Counted from the first letter of the stretch, positions 8,044 to 17,212 are shown. The stretch: DNA of 64,000 bases from Desulfovibrio psychrotolerans (GCF_013340305.1 NZ_BLVP01000002.1:124001-188000), one strand, 5' to 3'. Numbers and translations: made by a program. The notes: generated by a model not told the origin, from the letters alone.

Positions 8044-9204
8044 TTATTCAGGGCAGACGGATTCTGTGTATTCGAACTGACCTTCAGGGCTGATCTTGAC
8101 GACCACGGCGCACTTGATGGGGTCGCCCTGCTCGTCAAACTTCATGGAGCCGGTGATGCCTTCAAAGGTGGTGATGGCGGCCATGGCGTCGCGGATGGAC
8201 TTGCGCATGGCGCGGGTGTCGGATTCCACCTTGCCGTGATTCTGGATGGCTTGCAGCACGATGCGGGTTGCGTCCCAGGTGAGGGCGGCAACGTCGTCCG
8301 GGGTGTAGCCGTATTTGGCGGAGTAGCGGTCGATGAACTCCTTGGTGGCACCGGTGGCACCGGCAGCAGCGTAGTGGGTGGAGAAGTACTGGCCCACGCA
8401 GTCGTTGCCGCACAGGGTCATGAGTTCAGCGGAGCCCCATGCATCGGAACCCATGAAGGGGCCCTTGTAGCCGAGCTGACGGGCCTGCTTCACGATCAGG
8501 GCAACCTGATTGTAGTTGTTGGGGATGAAGATGAAGTCGGGGTTGCCACGGATGATGGTGGAAAGCTGGGCGGAGAAGTCCTGATCCTTGGTGCCGTGGG
8601 ATTCGAATGCCACAACGCTCTTGGCACCCATCTTGGCTTCCCATTCTTTCTTGAAGATCTCTGCCAGACCCTTGGAGTAGTCGTTGGAGACGTCAAAGAT
8701 AACGGCTGCGGTCTTTGCGCCGAAGGTCTTTGCGGAGAAGTTCACGGCCACGGGACCCTGGAAGGGGTCAAGGAAGGCGGCGCGGAACACCCAGGGACGG
8801 TCGAAGGTGGCGTCGGGGTTGGTGGACCACGGGGAGATCATCGGGGTTTCGTTGTCATCGCAGGTGCCGCCTGCAGGAACGGCCTGCTTGGAGGAGTTGG
8901 GGCCGACAATGGCCACAACGCGGTCGCGCTCGATGAGCTTGAGGGCAACGTTCACCGCAGATTCGGCCTTGGATTCGTTGTCTTCGTACACGAACTCGAG
9001 CATGTACTTCTGACCGCCTACTTCCAGACCGCCTGCGCCGTTGATGTCTTCCTTCAGCATTTCAGCGGCAAACTTGGATGCTTCGCCCACTTTGGGGATG
9101 TCGCCCGTCAGGGGGAGGTTGAAGCCGATTTTGATGGTTTCTGCCGCAAGAGCGGGAGCGGCGAAAAGCAGCACGAACAGGGCTGCAAACAGGAATTTCC
9201 TCAT
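8044..9204 (-). CDS. livJ: branched-chain amino-acid binding protein LivJ/LivK type
   Basis: 386 residues from the ATG at 9204, which has a GAGGAGG six bases ahead and is followed by a classic signal peptide (MRKFLFAALFVLLFAAPALA). The mature part is a Peripla_BP_6 type I solute-binding protein: IGFNLPLTGD at its start, GPNSSKQAVP and a PMISPWSTNP segment of the ligand cleft. It captures branched-chain or related amino acids in the periplasm. It is the first gene of the operon and is separated from livH by a strong hairpin. Confidence 0.92.
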   Translation of the reverse strand: MRKFLFAALFVLLFAAPALAAETIKIGFNLPLTGDIPKVGEASKFAAEMLKEDINGAGGLEVGGQKYMLEFVYEDNESKAESAVNVALKLIERDRVVAIVGPNSSKQAVPAGGTCDDNETPMISPWSTNPDATFDRPWVFRAAFLDPFQGPVAVNFSAKTFGAKTAAVIFDVSNDYSKGLAEIFKKEWEAKMGAKSVVAFESHGTKDQDFSAQLSTIIRGNPDFIFIPNNYNQVALIVKQARQLGYKGPFMGSDAWGSAELMTLCGNDCVGQYFSTHYAAAGATGATKEFIDRYSAKYGYTPDDVAALTWDATRIVLQAIQNHGKVESDTRAMRKSIRDAMAAITTFEGITGSMKFDEQGDPIKCAVVVKISPEGQFEYTESVCPE

Positions 9205-9755
9205 GGATAGCCTCCTCAACATGGTGAAATGGTCAAAAAAAGTTGTTTCCCAGTGCGATGTACACTACCCGAAGCAGCGACACTTGCAACCACTTTTTCG
9301 CGAATTGCGCTTTTTGTCAATAGTCTTTAAAAACAGCTAGTTGCAAAATAACAAATTTGTACACTAAAAAACCTCATTAATTCGGACGGTTGCATGGTCA
9401 TGTTCAAGGGTGTTTCTTCCATTCCCAGGAAATGATTGATTGATCAATTCTAACCTATCTGTCTGAATTATTATCCTTTAAACAATTTCGTGAATCAAAA
9501 AGGTGCTTGACAGGCTGTTTTGCAAGCGTTTGTCGATGTCTTCATGTCTTGTTGTTACAATTGTGTTTTTGCGCAGATAATTTGGAAAAAGAGATGTTTT
9601 CCGCACCAAGGCACGTTGTATCCGGCGCGAATGGAAATTGAGGTTGTCCGTTTGGTCCGGGTTGGCTACAACAGGCTGAGTGAAATGGCGTTTTGATCCA
9701 GCGAACAATCCGTGATGCGCTCCGGTATGCCCGGGAGCGACAGGAGTTTTCAGCC
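9205..9755. other. gene-free divergent control region between livJ and the epimerase gene
   Basis: About 550 bp, AT-richer than its surroundings, with no coding frame. On the minus strand a TTGACA (9315-9320) has only a weak AAAAGT 17 bp downstream. The nonamer tgtacacta occurs twice, at 9259-9267 and 9358-9366, 99 bp apart, and TTGCAA occurs near each copy. These could be binding sites of a regulator of livJ. The plus-strand part before 9756 carries the ribosome site AGGAG of the next gene. Confidence 0.6.
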
Positions 9756-10709
9756 ATGCTGAACGTGCCCTTTGCCAAGCTGAGCCCCGGTGGCAATACC
9801 ACCATTCTGCTTTCCATACCCGCGCCGCCCATAGCCGAACGGGCACGTATGGCCAACGAGTTGATGCATCCGCTGCATCTGGGAGCGGAACAGGTGGGGT
9901 TTGCGGATATGGGCGCGGAGTTGCCGCGACTGGAGATGATGGGAGGGGAGTTTTGCGGGAACGCCGCCCGTTCCTTTGCCGCGTTGCTGGCAATGGAGGG
10001 GCATCCCGCACTGGAGTATTGTGACACTCGCGGGGAATGCGAAGGCATGGTCGCCATTTCAGGCGCGCACACGCCTGTACAGGTGCGGGTGCGAACCTGC
10101 ACGGGAAGCGGGGCGGGCAAGACTGTGGGGGGCAGCCAGGGGTCATCCGTGCCGGAAAAAGGTGCGTGCGGCGGCGCAGACGGGACACCGAGGCGCGCAG
10201 CGGCGTGTCTGGATGCCTCTGTACGGCTGACGGTACCGGACATGGTGGGGGAGTGCCTGCATGCGGTGGAGCAGGGAATGGATGTTGTGCGTTTGCAGGG
10301 AATAACCCATGTGATGCTGGACGCGCAGAAGCATCCCTTGCCTACGCCGCTGGAACAGGGAGAGGTGTGCGGCGGGTTGCGCAGGCGTCTTGGGCTGGAG
10401 GGCGAGGCGGCGGCGGGGTGTGTATGGTATGCGCGCCATGGCGACAGTTGGAGAATTGACCCTGTGGTATGGGTGCGCGAAACCGGTTCTACCCATTACG
10501 AGACGGGGTGCGGGTCCGGCACGGTGGCACTGGGGCTGCTTGTGGCCGGAAGGAGCGGTGAGCCGTTTGTGCGCGATGTGCGCCAGCCGAGCGGGCAGTG
10601 TATACGCGCCGCCGTGACGCTGGCCGGACCGGACAGGTTCGGACAGGCGTGGATTGGCGGGCCTGTGCGGCTTGTGGCGCGGGGTGAGGCGTTTCTGTAT
10701 TCCGTTTGA
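9756..10709 (+). CDS. DapF-fold amino-acid epimerase, CntK (histidine racemase)-like
   Basis: 317 residues; start at the ATG at 9756, nine bases after AGGAG. Both catalytic cysteines of cofactor-independent DapF-fold epimerases are present: GGEFCGNAARSF near residue 69 and TGCGSGTVALG near residue 253. Other blocks are SPGGNTTILL near the start, AEQVGF, and a C-terminal GPVRLVARGEAFLY. From memory of the families, the EFCGNA and AEQVGF blocks fit CntK-type histidine racemases of staphylopine synthesis better than housekeeping DapF (which has a CGNGxRC-like site). A glycine- and serine-rich insertion lies near residues 120-150. No nicotianamine-synthase-like or opine dehydrogenase gene is adjacent, so the substrate is open. 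Confidence 0.75.
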   Translation: MLNVPFAKLSPGGNTTILLSIPAPPIAERARMANELMHPLHLGAEQVGFADMGAELPRLEMMGGEFCGNAARSFAALLAMEGHPALEYCDTRGECEGMVAISGAHTPVQVRVRTCTGSGAGKTVGGSQGSSVPEKGACGGADGTPRRAAACLDASVRLTVPDMVGECLHAVEQGMDVVRLQGITHVMLDAQKHPLPTPLEQGEVCGGLRRRLGLEGEAAAGCVWYARHGDSWRIDPVVWVRETGSTHYETGCGSGTVALGLLVAGRSGEPFVRDVRQPSGQCIRAAVTLAGPDRFGQAWIGGPVRLVARGEAFLYSV

Positions 10710-11000
10710 GCCGGGCTGCTGCGGGGAGCAGGGCGGAGTATCCGGCTGCCGACGAGCTGCCAGAGAGGAGGCAGATACTTGCCAGATACTTGGCAGACAT
10801 GTGGCCGCGTGGTTGCCCTTGTGCCCCGGGGCGGATGCGGGTAGGGTGTGCCGGTATGTGCCGCCTGCACGTGCAGTGCAGGGAATGGACGGGCTGCATC
10901 AATAATATAGGTGTATAGTATAGTTGTACAGACGGCGGCATTCATGACGCGGATGCCGTAGACATAAATTTTTCCATAACCGTATTGGACAGACACACGC

Positions 11001-11294
11001 ATGGATTTGACCCTTCTTGTTGATTTGTGGGAGTTTCTTTCTGTTGAGCGTCATGTGCCGGGTACGCTTGTGCTTAAGGTGGATCTTGGTATACGCCGTC
11101 ATCCCAAGGCATCCGGCATATCCGGAGCGGCCAGTTGGCCTGCCATACGCAAGACACGCCTGAATATTTTTACCCGCAATCTGACCGTGGAATACGATAC
11201 CAACCTGCTGCCCTACGAGCGGTTGCAGGAGTTGCTTGCATGCCCGGACCGTGACCGGATGCGGGCCATGGCGGAAGAATTTTCCGTAGCCTGA
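11001..11294 (+). CDS. small HMA2-like domain protein
   Basis: 97 residues. The middle, around PAIRKTRLNIFTRNLTVEYD, resembles the second half of a heavy-metal-associated ferredoxin-like fold as in HMA2 proteins, followed by a helix. The CxxC metal motif of classical HMA domains is absent. No strong ribosome site is visible before the ATG. It lies 290 bp after the epimerase gene and 160 bp before cheW. A possible role is as a metal- or transporter-associated adaptor; this rests only on the fold resemblance. Confidence 0.55.
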   Translation: MDLTLLVDLWEFLSVERHVPGTLVLKVDLGIRRHPKASGISGAASWPAIRKTRLNIFTRNLTVEYDTNLLPYERLQELLACPDRDRMRAMAEEFSVA

Positions 11295-11455
11295 GCAGGC
11301 GTGAAATTATACTGGACAGAGCAGTGGTTGCCACGCAACAGTGATACGGTACACCTGAAGAGGCTTGTTGCGCGGAGCGTTTGTGCTGCGTTTGTGCCGG
11401 GTTGTGGTGAGACGTTGGCATCGTTATGCGGTTCCATACCGAGGAGGGACGGATC

Positions 11456-11965
11456 ATGAACGAGAATAACCAGTATTTGACCTTTTCCCTTGCTGAGGAG
11501 ATTTTCGCGCTGGATATCAGTTCCGTGCGCGAAGTTCTGGAGCTTGCGTCCATAACCCGTATTCCCAGAACGCCGCCCTACATGCGTGGGGTCATTAACC
11601 TGCGCGGTCATGCCGTGCCGGTTCTGGAGCTGCGTCGTAAGTTCGGTATGCCGCCTGTTTCCGACACCGTGAACACCTGCATTATCATCGTTGAGGTGGA
11701 GATGGGGGGAGATACCACCATAATAGGCACGCTGGTGGATTCTGTGCGCGAAGTGTTCGAAATGGGGCAGGATACCATTGAAGCCCCGCCCCGCATGGGC
11801 ACTGCCATAAAGTCGGACTTCATCAGGGGCATGGGCAGGCAGGGTGAACATTTTGTCATCATTCTGGACGTGAACAGAATTTTCTCTGCCGAGGAACTGG
11901 CCGAGGTTTCCGCCACCGCGCCCGCTCCTGTGGGTGCCACTGCGCCGGAAGAGGCGCGCGCCTGA
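11456..11965 (+). CDS. cheW: chemotaxis coupling protein CheW
   Basis: 169 residues; start chosen at the ATG preceded by GAGGAGG (the open frame begins ten codons earlier without such a site). The fold is a single CheW domain: YLTFSLAEEIFALDISSVREV at the N-terminus, then PPYMRGVINLRGHAVPVLELR, the best-conserved CheW block, and an FVIILDVNRIF strand near the end. The tail is alanine- and proline-rich. It links chemoreceptors to CheA at the membrane. No CheA or receptor gene is adjacent, so it is a stand-alone coupling protein; a chemoreceptor gene lies far away at 51-53 kb. Confidence 0.92.
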   Translation: MNENNQYLTFSLAEEIFALDISSVREVLELASITRIPRTPPYMRGVINLRGHAVPVLELRRKFGMPPVSDTVNTCIIIVEVEMGGDTTIIGTLVDSVREVFEMGQDTIEAPPRMGTAIKSDFIRGMGRQGEHFVIILDVNRIFSAEELAEVSATAPAPVGATAPEEARA

Positions 11966-12018
11966 TGTAACGGGGCATGCCCCATCCGATTGTTTTTGCC
12001 CTGTTCTGTATTTTTCTG

Positions 12019-12050
12019 CCCCGCGCCGCAAGGTTGCGGGGTTTTGTTTG
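12019..12050 (+). terminator. rho-independent terminator after cheW
   Basis: ccccgc (12019-12024) can pair with gcgggg (12036-12041), with an alternative ccgcaa/ttgcgg stem inside, followed by gttttgtttg. It lies about 55 bp past the cheW stop. Confidence 0.65.
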
Positions 12051-12247
12051 CCGGTCTTGTCCGGTGCGGGGGAAGCGTGTATCACGGAGTAGCTGCCGGG
12101 CTTGCCGGACTGGCCGGAACCGTCGGATCTGCCGGACAGGCATGATGGCAGGGACGTGCCCGGCTGAACGCGTCGCCGGACCGCCGCGCGGGCGGTGTGA
12201 CCAAGGAAAGACTGATACGGGGTATGCAGGACAGGGATGGAGCCTTG

Positions 12248-14722
12248 ATGAAAGATATTGTTCCCGCCGACGTTGAAATGCTCCACGAAACCGAGGTGGA
12301 GGCGCTGCGCCGTGAAGTGGAGCGGTTGCGGCTGCGCAACGCCGAGCTGGAAGGGCGGCTGGCGAGGGGATTCAGGCCTGCATCGGTGGTATGGGGGGCG
12401 GTGGAGACGGCGGGCGACATTTTTATGGTGACCGACGACGCCGGGCGGGTGCTCCATGCGAACACGCCGGGGATGCAGATGCTGCTGGGAGAGATGCCGG
12501 AAGGAGGGGCGCTGGGAGAACTTGTTCTTTCCGAAAGGCTGCCCACAGGGCACCCGTGCCGCAAGGTGCTTGAGTTTGCCGTGAGCACCGGGGAGGGGCT
12601 GGCTCTTACGGAAGAGCAGGGAAGCCGTCTGCTGGAGTGTCGGGCCATGCCCGCGCAACTGTTTGGCAAGGCCGTTTTTTTTCTGGGGTTGTTTGACATA
12701 ACGGAGCGCGACCACGCCCGGCACCTGCTGCTGCAGGCGCACAGGGTGCTGGAGGAGCGCATTGCCGCGCGGACGGCGGCGCTGCATGTGCAGATGCACC
12801 AGCGTATGCGGGCGGAAGAGGCGTTGCGGCAGGAGCGGGAGTTTTTCCGGCTTGTACTGGACACGGACCCCAGTTTTATTTCCGTATACGACGCGCAGGG
12901 TGCACCGCTGCTGGTGAACAGGGCGTTTACATCGCTTTTCGGCTTTGCGGAAGACGCTCCGCTGGAAGAGGTGTTTTGTTCCGGGTCGCCCGCATGGGTG
13001 CTGGTGGGAGATGCCGCAGAGCGCGTGTGTCTTAGCGGGGAGACCGTACGGCGGGAGCAGGATATTGATGACGCGCTGGGCACCTATCGTTGGTACGACA
13101 CGGTGACCACCCCCCTGCATATGCCCGGAGGAACGGTATATGCCCTGAATATCGCCACGGACGTGACGGACAGAAAGGTCAGCCAGCTTGCGCTGGAACA
13201 GGCGCACAGCGAACTGGAGGAGCGGGTCAAGGAGCGCACGGTGGCTCTGGCGGAACTGAACGGCAGGCTGGTGCGAGAGGCAATGGAGCGGCTGGAGGTG
13301 CAGAAGAAGCTGGAGGAGAACGAGGCCCGTTTCAGGGGATTGTTCTTTGCCAATCAGGCCATCAAGCTGCTCGTGGACGCGGAAACCAGAGCTGTGGTGG
13401 AAGCCAATGACGCTGCGCTGCGTTTTTACGGGTATTCCCGCGAAGAGATGCTGAAATTATCGTTGCATGACATTTCGCTTTCGCCCGTTCAGGAAATTGA
13501 CGAGCGGACCAGCCGGCTTATGAAGGAGGGGACGGCCTTTTTTGAGAGCAAGCACCGGCGTGTGGACGGAACCCTGATGGACGTGGAAGTCTATGCGGGC
13601 ACCATACAGGACAAAGGGCGCAGGACCGTCTTTTCCATTGTTCACGACATTTCCGAACGCAAGGACGCCGAACGGCAGGTGGTGGAGCAGCGCAACCACC
13701 TGACGGCACTTATGAACGCGCTGGGAGATTCCGCCATGCTGCTGGACATGCGCGGGCGCATCATCACGCTGAACACGGCTGCGGCGAACGCCCTGAACGG
13801 CTGTGAGAAAAAGCTGACGGGAAGGGTGCTGTTCAAGTGCATGGCGGAAGGGGAAAGCGCGGCGCACCGCCGCATGTTCCGCGAGGTGCTCTCTCGCGGC
13901 AGACCCGTGCGCGATGAACTGGCGCTGGGCGAGGGGGTGTGGGATGTGACCTATTACCCGGTGTTTGACGTGCAGGGGCAGGTGGCCGGGGTGGCCTTGT
14001 ACAGCAAGGATGTGACGGCGCGTAAGAAGTCTGAGGAGCGTATGCGCTGGCTTTCCGGGCGGGTACTTTCTGCGCAGGAGGATGAACGCAAGCGCATTGG
14101 CCGTGAACTGCACGACAGCACCGCGCAGACACTTTCCGGCATAAAGTTCATGGTGGAGGCGGAGCTGCGGGCCATGGACCGGAAGGGGATGCCGTGGGAC
14201 ACCACGGGGATGCGCAAGGTGGTTTCTTTGCTGCAGGGGGCCATAACCGAATTGCGGCGCATCATTATGGATTTGCGGCCCACGGTGCTGGATGATCTGG
14301 GGTTGCTTTCCGCCATGCGTTGGCTGCAGGACGAGTTTTGCGTGATGCATCCGGATATAGGGTTCCGGCTGTGGCTGGATTTGGATGAAGCCTGTCTGGA
14401 CGAGCGGCAGAAGTCGGCACTTTTCCGCGTGGCGCAGGAGGCTCTTGCCAATGCCGCCCGGCACAGCGGCGCGGATGCCCTGAGTGTTTCGCTGACGCGC
14501 GAGGAGGCGTATTGCTGCCTTGCCGTATACGACAACGGGGTGGGGTTTGAGCCGGGAGAGACGCCGCCTGCGGGCATAGGGCTGGACAGCATGCGCGAGC
14601 GGCTGGAACTGGTGGAAGGGCAGTTGCATATTGCTTCTGAAAAGGGCAGGGGTACGCAGGTGCGGGCCGTTGTGCCGCTGCGGACGTGGAACGGGTGCGG
14701 GAACGACGATTTTCTGCCGTAA
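12248..14722 (+). CDS. multi-PAS sensor histidine kinase of the NarX/HisKA_3 type
   Basis: 824 residues from the ATG at 12248, which has GGAG five bases ahead; the frame is open to a GTG at 12197. No membrane segment is evident, so it is probably cytoplasmic. A short coiled coil is followed by about four PAS-like domains (roughly residues 40-170, 195-310, 360-475, 490-600). A HisKA_3 dimerisation helix comes next, with the phosphoacceptor His622 in the block RIGRELHDS, then an HATPase domain with DNGVGF at 762 and GIGLDSMRER. This architecture normally signals to a LuxR/NarL-type response regulator, but none is adjacent: the next gene, 10 bp away, is an ArsR-type regulator. The ligand is unknown. 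Confidence 0.88.
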   Translation: MKDIVPADVEMLHETEVEALRREVERLRLRNAELEGRLARGFRPASVVWGAVETAGDIFMVTDDAGRVLHANTPGMQMLLGEMPEGGALGELVLSERLPTGHPCRKVLEFAVSTGEGLALTEEQGSRLLECRAMPAQLFGKAVFFLGLFDITERDHARHLLLQAHRVLEERIAARTAALHVQMHQRMRAEEALRQEREFFRLVLDTDPSFISVYDAQGAPLLVNRAFTSLFGFAEDAPLEEVFCSGSPAWVLVGDAAERVCLSGETVRREQDIDDALGTYRWYDTVTTPLHMPGGTVYALNIATDVTDRKVSQLALEQAHSELEERVKERTVALAELNGRLVREAMERLEVQKKLEENEARFRGLFFANQAIKLLVDAETRAVVEANDAALRFYGYSREEMLKLSLHDISLSPVQEIDERTSRLMKEGTAFFESKHRRVDGTLMDVEVYAGTIQDKGRRTVFSIVHDISERKDAERQVVEQRNHLTALMNALGDSAMLLDMRGRIITLNTAAANALNGCEKKLTGRVLFKCMAEGESAAHRRMFREVLSRGRPVRDELALGEGVWDVTYYPVFDVQGQVAGVALYSKDVTARKKSEERMRWLSGRVLSAQEDERKRIGRELHDSTAQTLSGIKFMVEAELRAMDRKGMPWDTTGMRKVVSLLQGAITELRRIIMDLRPTVLDDLGLLSAMRWLQDEFCVMHPDIGFRLWLDLDEACLDERQKSALFRVAQEALANAARHSGADALSVSLTREEAYCCLAVYDNGVGFEPGETPPAGIGLDSMRERLELVEGQLHIASEKGRGTQVRAVVPLRTWNGCGNDDFLP

Positions 14723-14732
14723 GGAGCATGAA

Positions 14733-15209
14733 GTGCCGGATATGAGTGATTTTCCCGATTCAACTGGTTCTGCCAGTTCTGTTAATTCTGTTGATTCCCC
14801 GGGCAAAGCCGGGGCGCGTAGACGGGGCACGGCAGCTGCGGCGGGAGTGCCCGATGCCAGCCCTGTGTGCCAGACCCTGTGCGAGCACGTGGAGGCCATA
14901 GAGCATGTGCGGCGCGCCATGCCCCATGACGGGGATGTGACCGCCCTTGCCGAACTGTTCAAAGCCCTTGGTGACGGCACAAGGGTGCGGATGCTGCTGG
15001 CCCTTGCCGCCCATGAACTGTGTGTGTGCGATCTGACATCCATCATCGGCATGACGCAGTCTGCCGTTTCGCATCAGTTGCGGTATCTTAGAGCCGTGAA
15101 ACTGGTCCGCTACCGCAGGGAAGGCAAAAACGTTTTTTATTCGCTGGACGATGAGCATGTGACCAGTCTGCTGGGGCAGGCTCTGGAGCATATCCGCGAA
15201 AACCGCTGA
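14733..15209 (+). CDS. ArsR/SmtB-family metal-responsive repressor with alpha3N and alpha5 metal sites
   Basis: 158 residues from a GTG at 14733, six bases after AAGGAG; an ATG three codons later is spaced less well. A serine- and alanine-rich N-terminus with CQTLC precedes a winged helix-turn-helix. ELCVCDL at 95-101 is the cysteine box of CadC/ArsR alpha-3 sites. Asp140, His142, His153 and Glu156 fall at exactly i, i+2, i+13, i+16, the zinc-binding spacing of SmtB alpha-5 sites. The protein should repress a metal-resistance or uptake gene and release DNA on binding Zn, Cd or a similar ion. It is co-directional and only 10 bp from the kinase gene, and no metal pump is adjacent. Confidence 0.88.
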   Translation: MPDMSDFPDSTGSASSVNSVDSPGKAGARRRGTAAAAGVPDASPVCQTLCEHVEAIEHVRRAMPHDGDVTALAELFKALGDGTRVRMLLALAAHELCVCDLTSIIGMTQSAVSHQLRYLRAVKLVRYRREGKNVFYSLDDEHVTSLLGQALEHIRENR

Positions 15210-15260
15210 TTTCTTTTTTCCCACAGAGAAGGGCTGCGACAGGCCGCAAGGAAGGAGTGT

Positions 15261-16220
15261 TCAGTTTTGCGCAGGCGGGGCTGATTCTGTTTCTGCGTGG
15301 TGCACATGGGGATAAACCTTTGGGGTCGTGCCGAGAAACTGCTCCATGGCGCGGTCCTTGAGGTCTGCGTAGTTTACATGCCCCTGGGCTTCCTGAAGGG
15401 CAGACTCGTAGCTGGCGAGAATGGACCGGGGAATGGATTTGCGGAATGCCGTGTACAGGGCACCGGATGAGTCGGGCAGGTCTACCAGACGCACGGAGTC
15501 CGTAAGGCCGCGTGTGATAAGGGCGCATTCCAACCAGCAGCGGTCCGGCCCGAACACGGCGTCTACCCTGCCGTTGGCCAGTTTTTGCAAGCTGAGCAGT
15601 GAGGCATCCGGCCCTGAAGCGAAATCGAAATGCACGGAACTGTTGGTGAAAAAAGCCGGAAGCCATGCATCGCGCGTGTAGCCGATGCGCATGCCTTCCA
15701 GTTGTGTGAGGGAATGGACGCTGAGCAGGGGGTGTTCGTTGCGCAATGCCAGCGCGCCGCTCATTTTCCAGAAGGGCAGAGAGGGAAAGGCGAAGCGTTT
15801 TTCCCGCTCCGGCGAGCGGATGAGCATGATCACGGCGTCCAGTTGCCGTCGGTCAAAGTCGTACAGCAGGCGGGCGAGCGGGAACGGACCTACGAATTCA
15901 GGCTGCACGTTCATGCGTGGTGCGATGTGGTTCAGGAAAAAATCCACGGCGGCACCGGACGGCGGGGCTTGCGGATTGTCCGCAGGGGCGGGCAGCACAT
16001 GGGGGGGCAGCACTGCGTAACCGATGCGCAGAACGGCTTTTTGCGTCGGCTGTGGTTCCTGCGCCGCAAGGGAGGAGACTGAGGGCGGCATGGCGAGAAA
16101 GATGAGCGCAACGCACAGCACGGCAAAAGAGTGGCGGGGGGAGAGCAGCACAGGAGAGGCCGCAGCGGGGCCGCGGGGGGAGTTTGGCGGTTTGCACCGG
16201 AGGAGTGAGGGGTAGCGCAT
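15261..16220 (-). CDS. periplasmic solute-binding protein, SBP_bac_3 family
   Basis: 319 residues. A long N-terminal leader holds a hydrophobic segment (about residues 30-50) ending near AAQEP. The mature part begins VLRIGYAVLPPHV, typical of family 3 amino-acid-type binding proteins, and continues with LDAVIMLIRSPEREKRFAF and a second lobe starting LEGMRIGYTRD. No permease or ATPase gene is next to it; orphan proteins of this type often serve as sensors or have distant transport partners. It converges with the ArsR gene across 51 bp. The ligand cannot be predicted. Confidence 0.75.
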   Translation of the reverse strand: MRYPSLLRCKPPNSPRGPAAASPVLLSPRHSFAVLCVALIFLAMPPSVSSLAAQEPQPTQKAVLRIGYAVLPPHVLPAPADNPQAPPSGAAVDFFLNHIAPRMNVQPEFVGPFPLARLLYDFDRRQLDAVIMLIRSPEREKRFAFPSLPFWKMSGALALRNEHPLLSVHSLTQLEGMRIGYTRDAWLPAFFTNSSVHFDFASGPDASLLSLQKLANGRVDAVFGPDRCWLECALITRGLTDSVRLVDLPDSSGALYTAFRKSIPRSILASYESALQEAQGHVNYADLKDRAMEQFLGTTPKVYPHVHHAETESAPPAQN

Positions 16221-16396
16221 GCTGTTCTCTCTGTCTGGAGTATTTCACCTTCGGCCCGGTGCGTGCGGACGGCCAAGGTATGGGGACACGTGTGGTTTGG
16301 TCTGACCAAAATAGGAAGAGCCGGTTTGCGCGTCAACGAGACAATTTCTAACGCGGGCTCTGAGCGCGTTGCCCGCTCCGGGCACTATAAGAAAAA

Positions 16397-16424
16397 ACGG
16401 GCGGAATTGTTACGTTCCGCCCGT
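16397..16424 (-). terminator. rho-independent terminator after msrB
   Basis: acgggcggaa (16397-16406) pairs perfectly with ttccgcccgt (16415-16424). On the minus strand the stem is followed by six T, about 55 bp after the msrB stop. Confidence 0.85.
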
Positions 16425-16478
16425 CAGGGCCATATGAACGCACTGGAGGTGTGTGCGGTGCATAGCGGCCTTGTTGCA

Positions 16479-17024
16479 TCAGTTTTCAGATGTTTTGAAT
16501 AAAGCCGAGTACTGTCCGTATCCTTGCTGTTCCAGTTCTTCCGCAGGGATGAAGCGCAACGCCGCAGAGTTCATGCAGTAGCGCAGCCCTGTGGGGGGCG
16601 GGCCGTCCGTGAACACGTGGCCGAGGTGCGAATCGGCGTGACGGCTGCGGACTTCCGTGCGGGTGACGAAGAGCTTTCTGTCTTCGTGCTGCACGATATT
16701 TTCCGGTTCGAGGGGCTGCCAGAAGCTGGGCCAGCCTGTTCCCGAATCGTACTTGTGCTCGGAACTGAAGAGGGGTTCTCCCGAAACCACGTCTACATAG
16801 ATTCCTTGCCGGTGGTTGTCTGCATGGGCATTTCTGAATGGCGGCTCGGTGCCGTCTTGCTGCGTGACATGAAACTGCTCGGGGGTGAGCCTTTGCCGCA
16901 GGGTCTGTTCATCCGGTTTGGTAAAGTTTTGCCAAGAGCCCCCCGCTGTCGCGTCCCCGGTGGCAGCGAACAGAAGCAAGCCCGCACATGGCAGTAGGGT
17001 TCTCAGCAAATTGGTAAATTTCAT
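16479..17024 (-). CDS. msrB: exported peptide-methionine (R)-S-oxide reductase MsrB
   Basis: 181 residues from the ATG at 17024, which has GAGAGG just ahead. A signal-like hydrophobic N-terminus (residues 1-30) is followed by the MsrB fold: [23 protein letters not shown] and the catalytic cysteine in [11 protein letters not shown]. The two CxxC zinc pairs found in many MsrB proteins are absent (the first position reads GEPLFSSEH). It reduces methionine-R-sulfoxide in proteins, here most likely in the periplasm. A single gene with its own terminator. Confidence 0.92.
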   Translation of the reverse strand: MKFTNLLRTLLPCAGLLLFAATGDATAGGSWQNFTKPDEQTLRQRLTPEQFHVTQQDGTEPPFRNAHADNHRQGIYVDVVSGEPLFSSEHKYDSGTGWPSFWQPLEPENIVQHEDRKLFVTRTEVRSRHADSHLGHVFTDGPPPTGLRYCMNSAALRFIPAEELEQQGYGQYSALFKTSEN

Positions 17025-17184
17025 GGTGTCCTCTCTTGCAGGGCGGACAAAGACGTGATTGAAACCGGCCAAGGGCGCGGCACGAGCCTGTAGTCTGTGG
17101 TTGTGCCTCCCATTGACAATGAGTAATCATCGCCTGCAAGCAGTCAATAATAGTTACTGATAATATTTGGAGTAAGCACCGGAG

Positions 17185-17212
17185 GTGACAACACGCCGTT
17201 CTGTGCTATATT
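17185..17212 (+). promoter_or_regulatory. sigma-70 type promoter before the FlgC-like gene
   Basis: GTGACA (17185-17190) and TATATT (17207-17212) are spaced by 16 bp, each matching five of six consensus bases. They lie 20 bp upstream of the start codon at 17232. Confidence 0.6.

Noticed and set aside
11213-13207. A 664-residue minus-strand frame
   Set aside because: It lies opposite cheW and the kinase gene, both of which have clear domain motifs; its own sequence is histidine- and arginine-rich with no motif.
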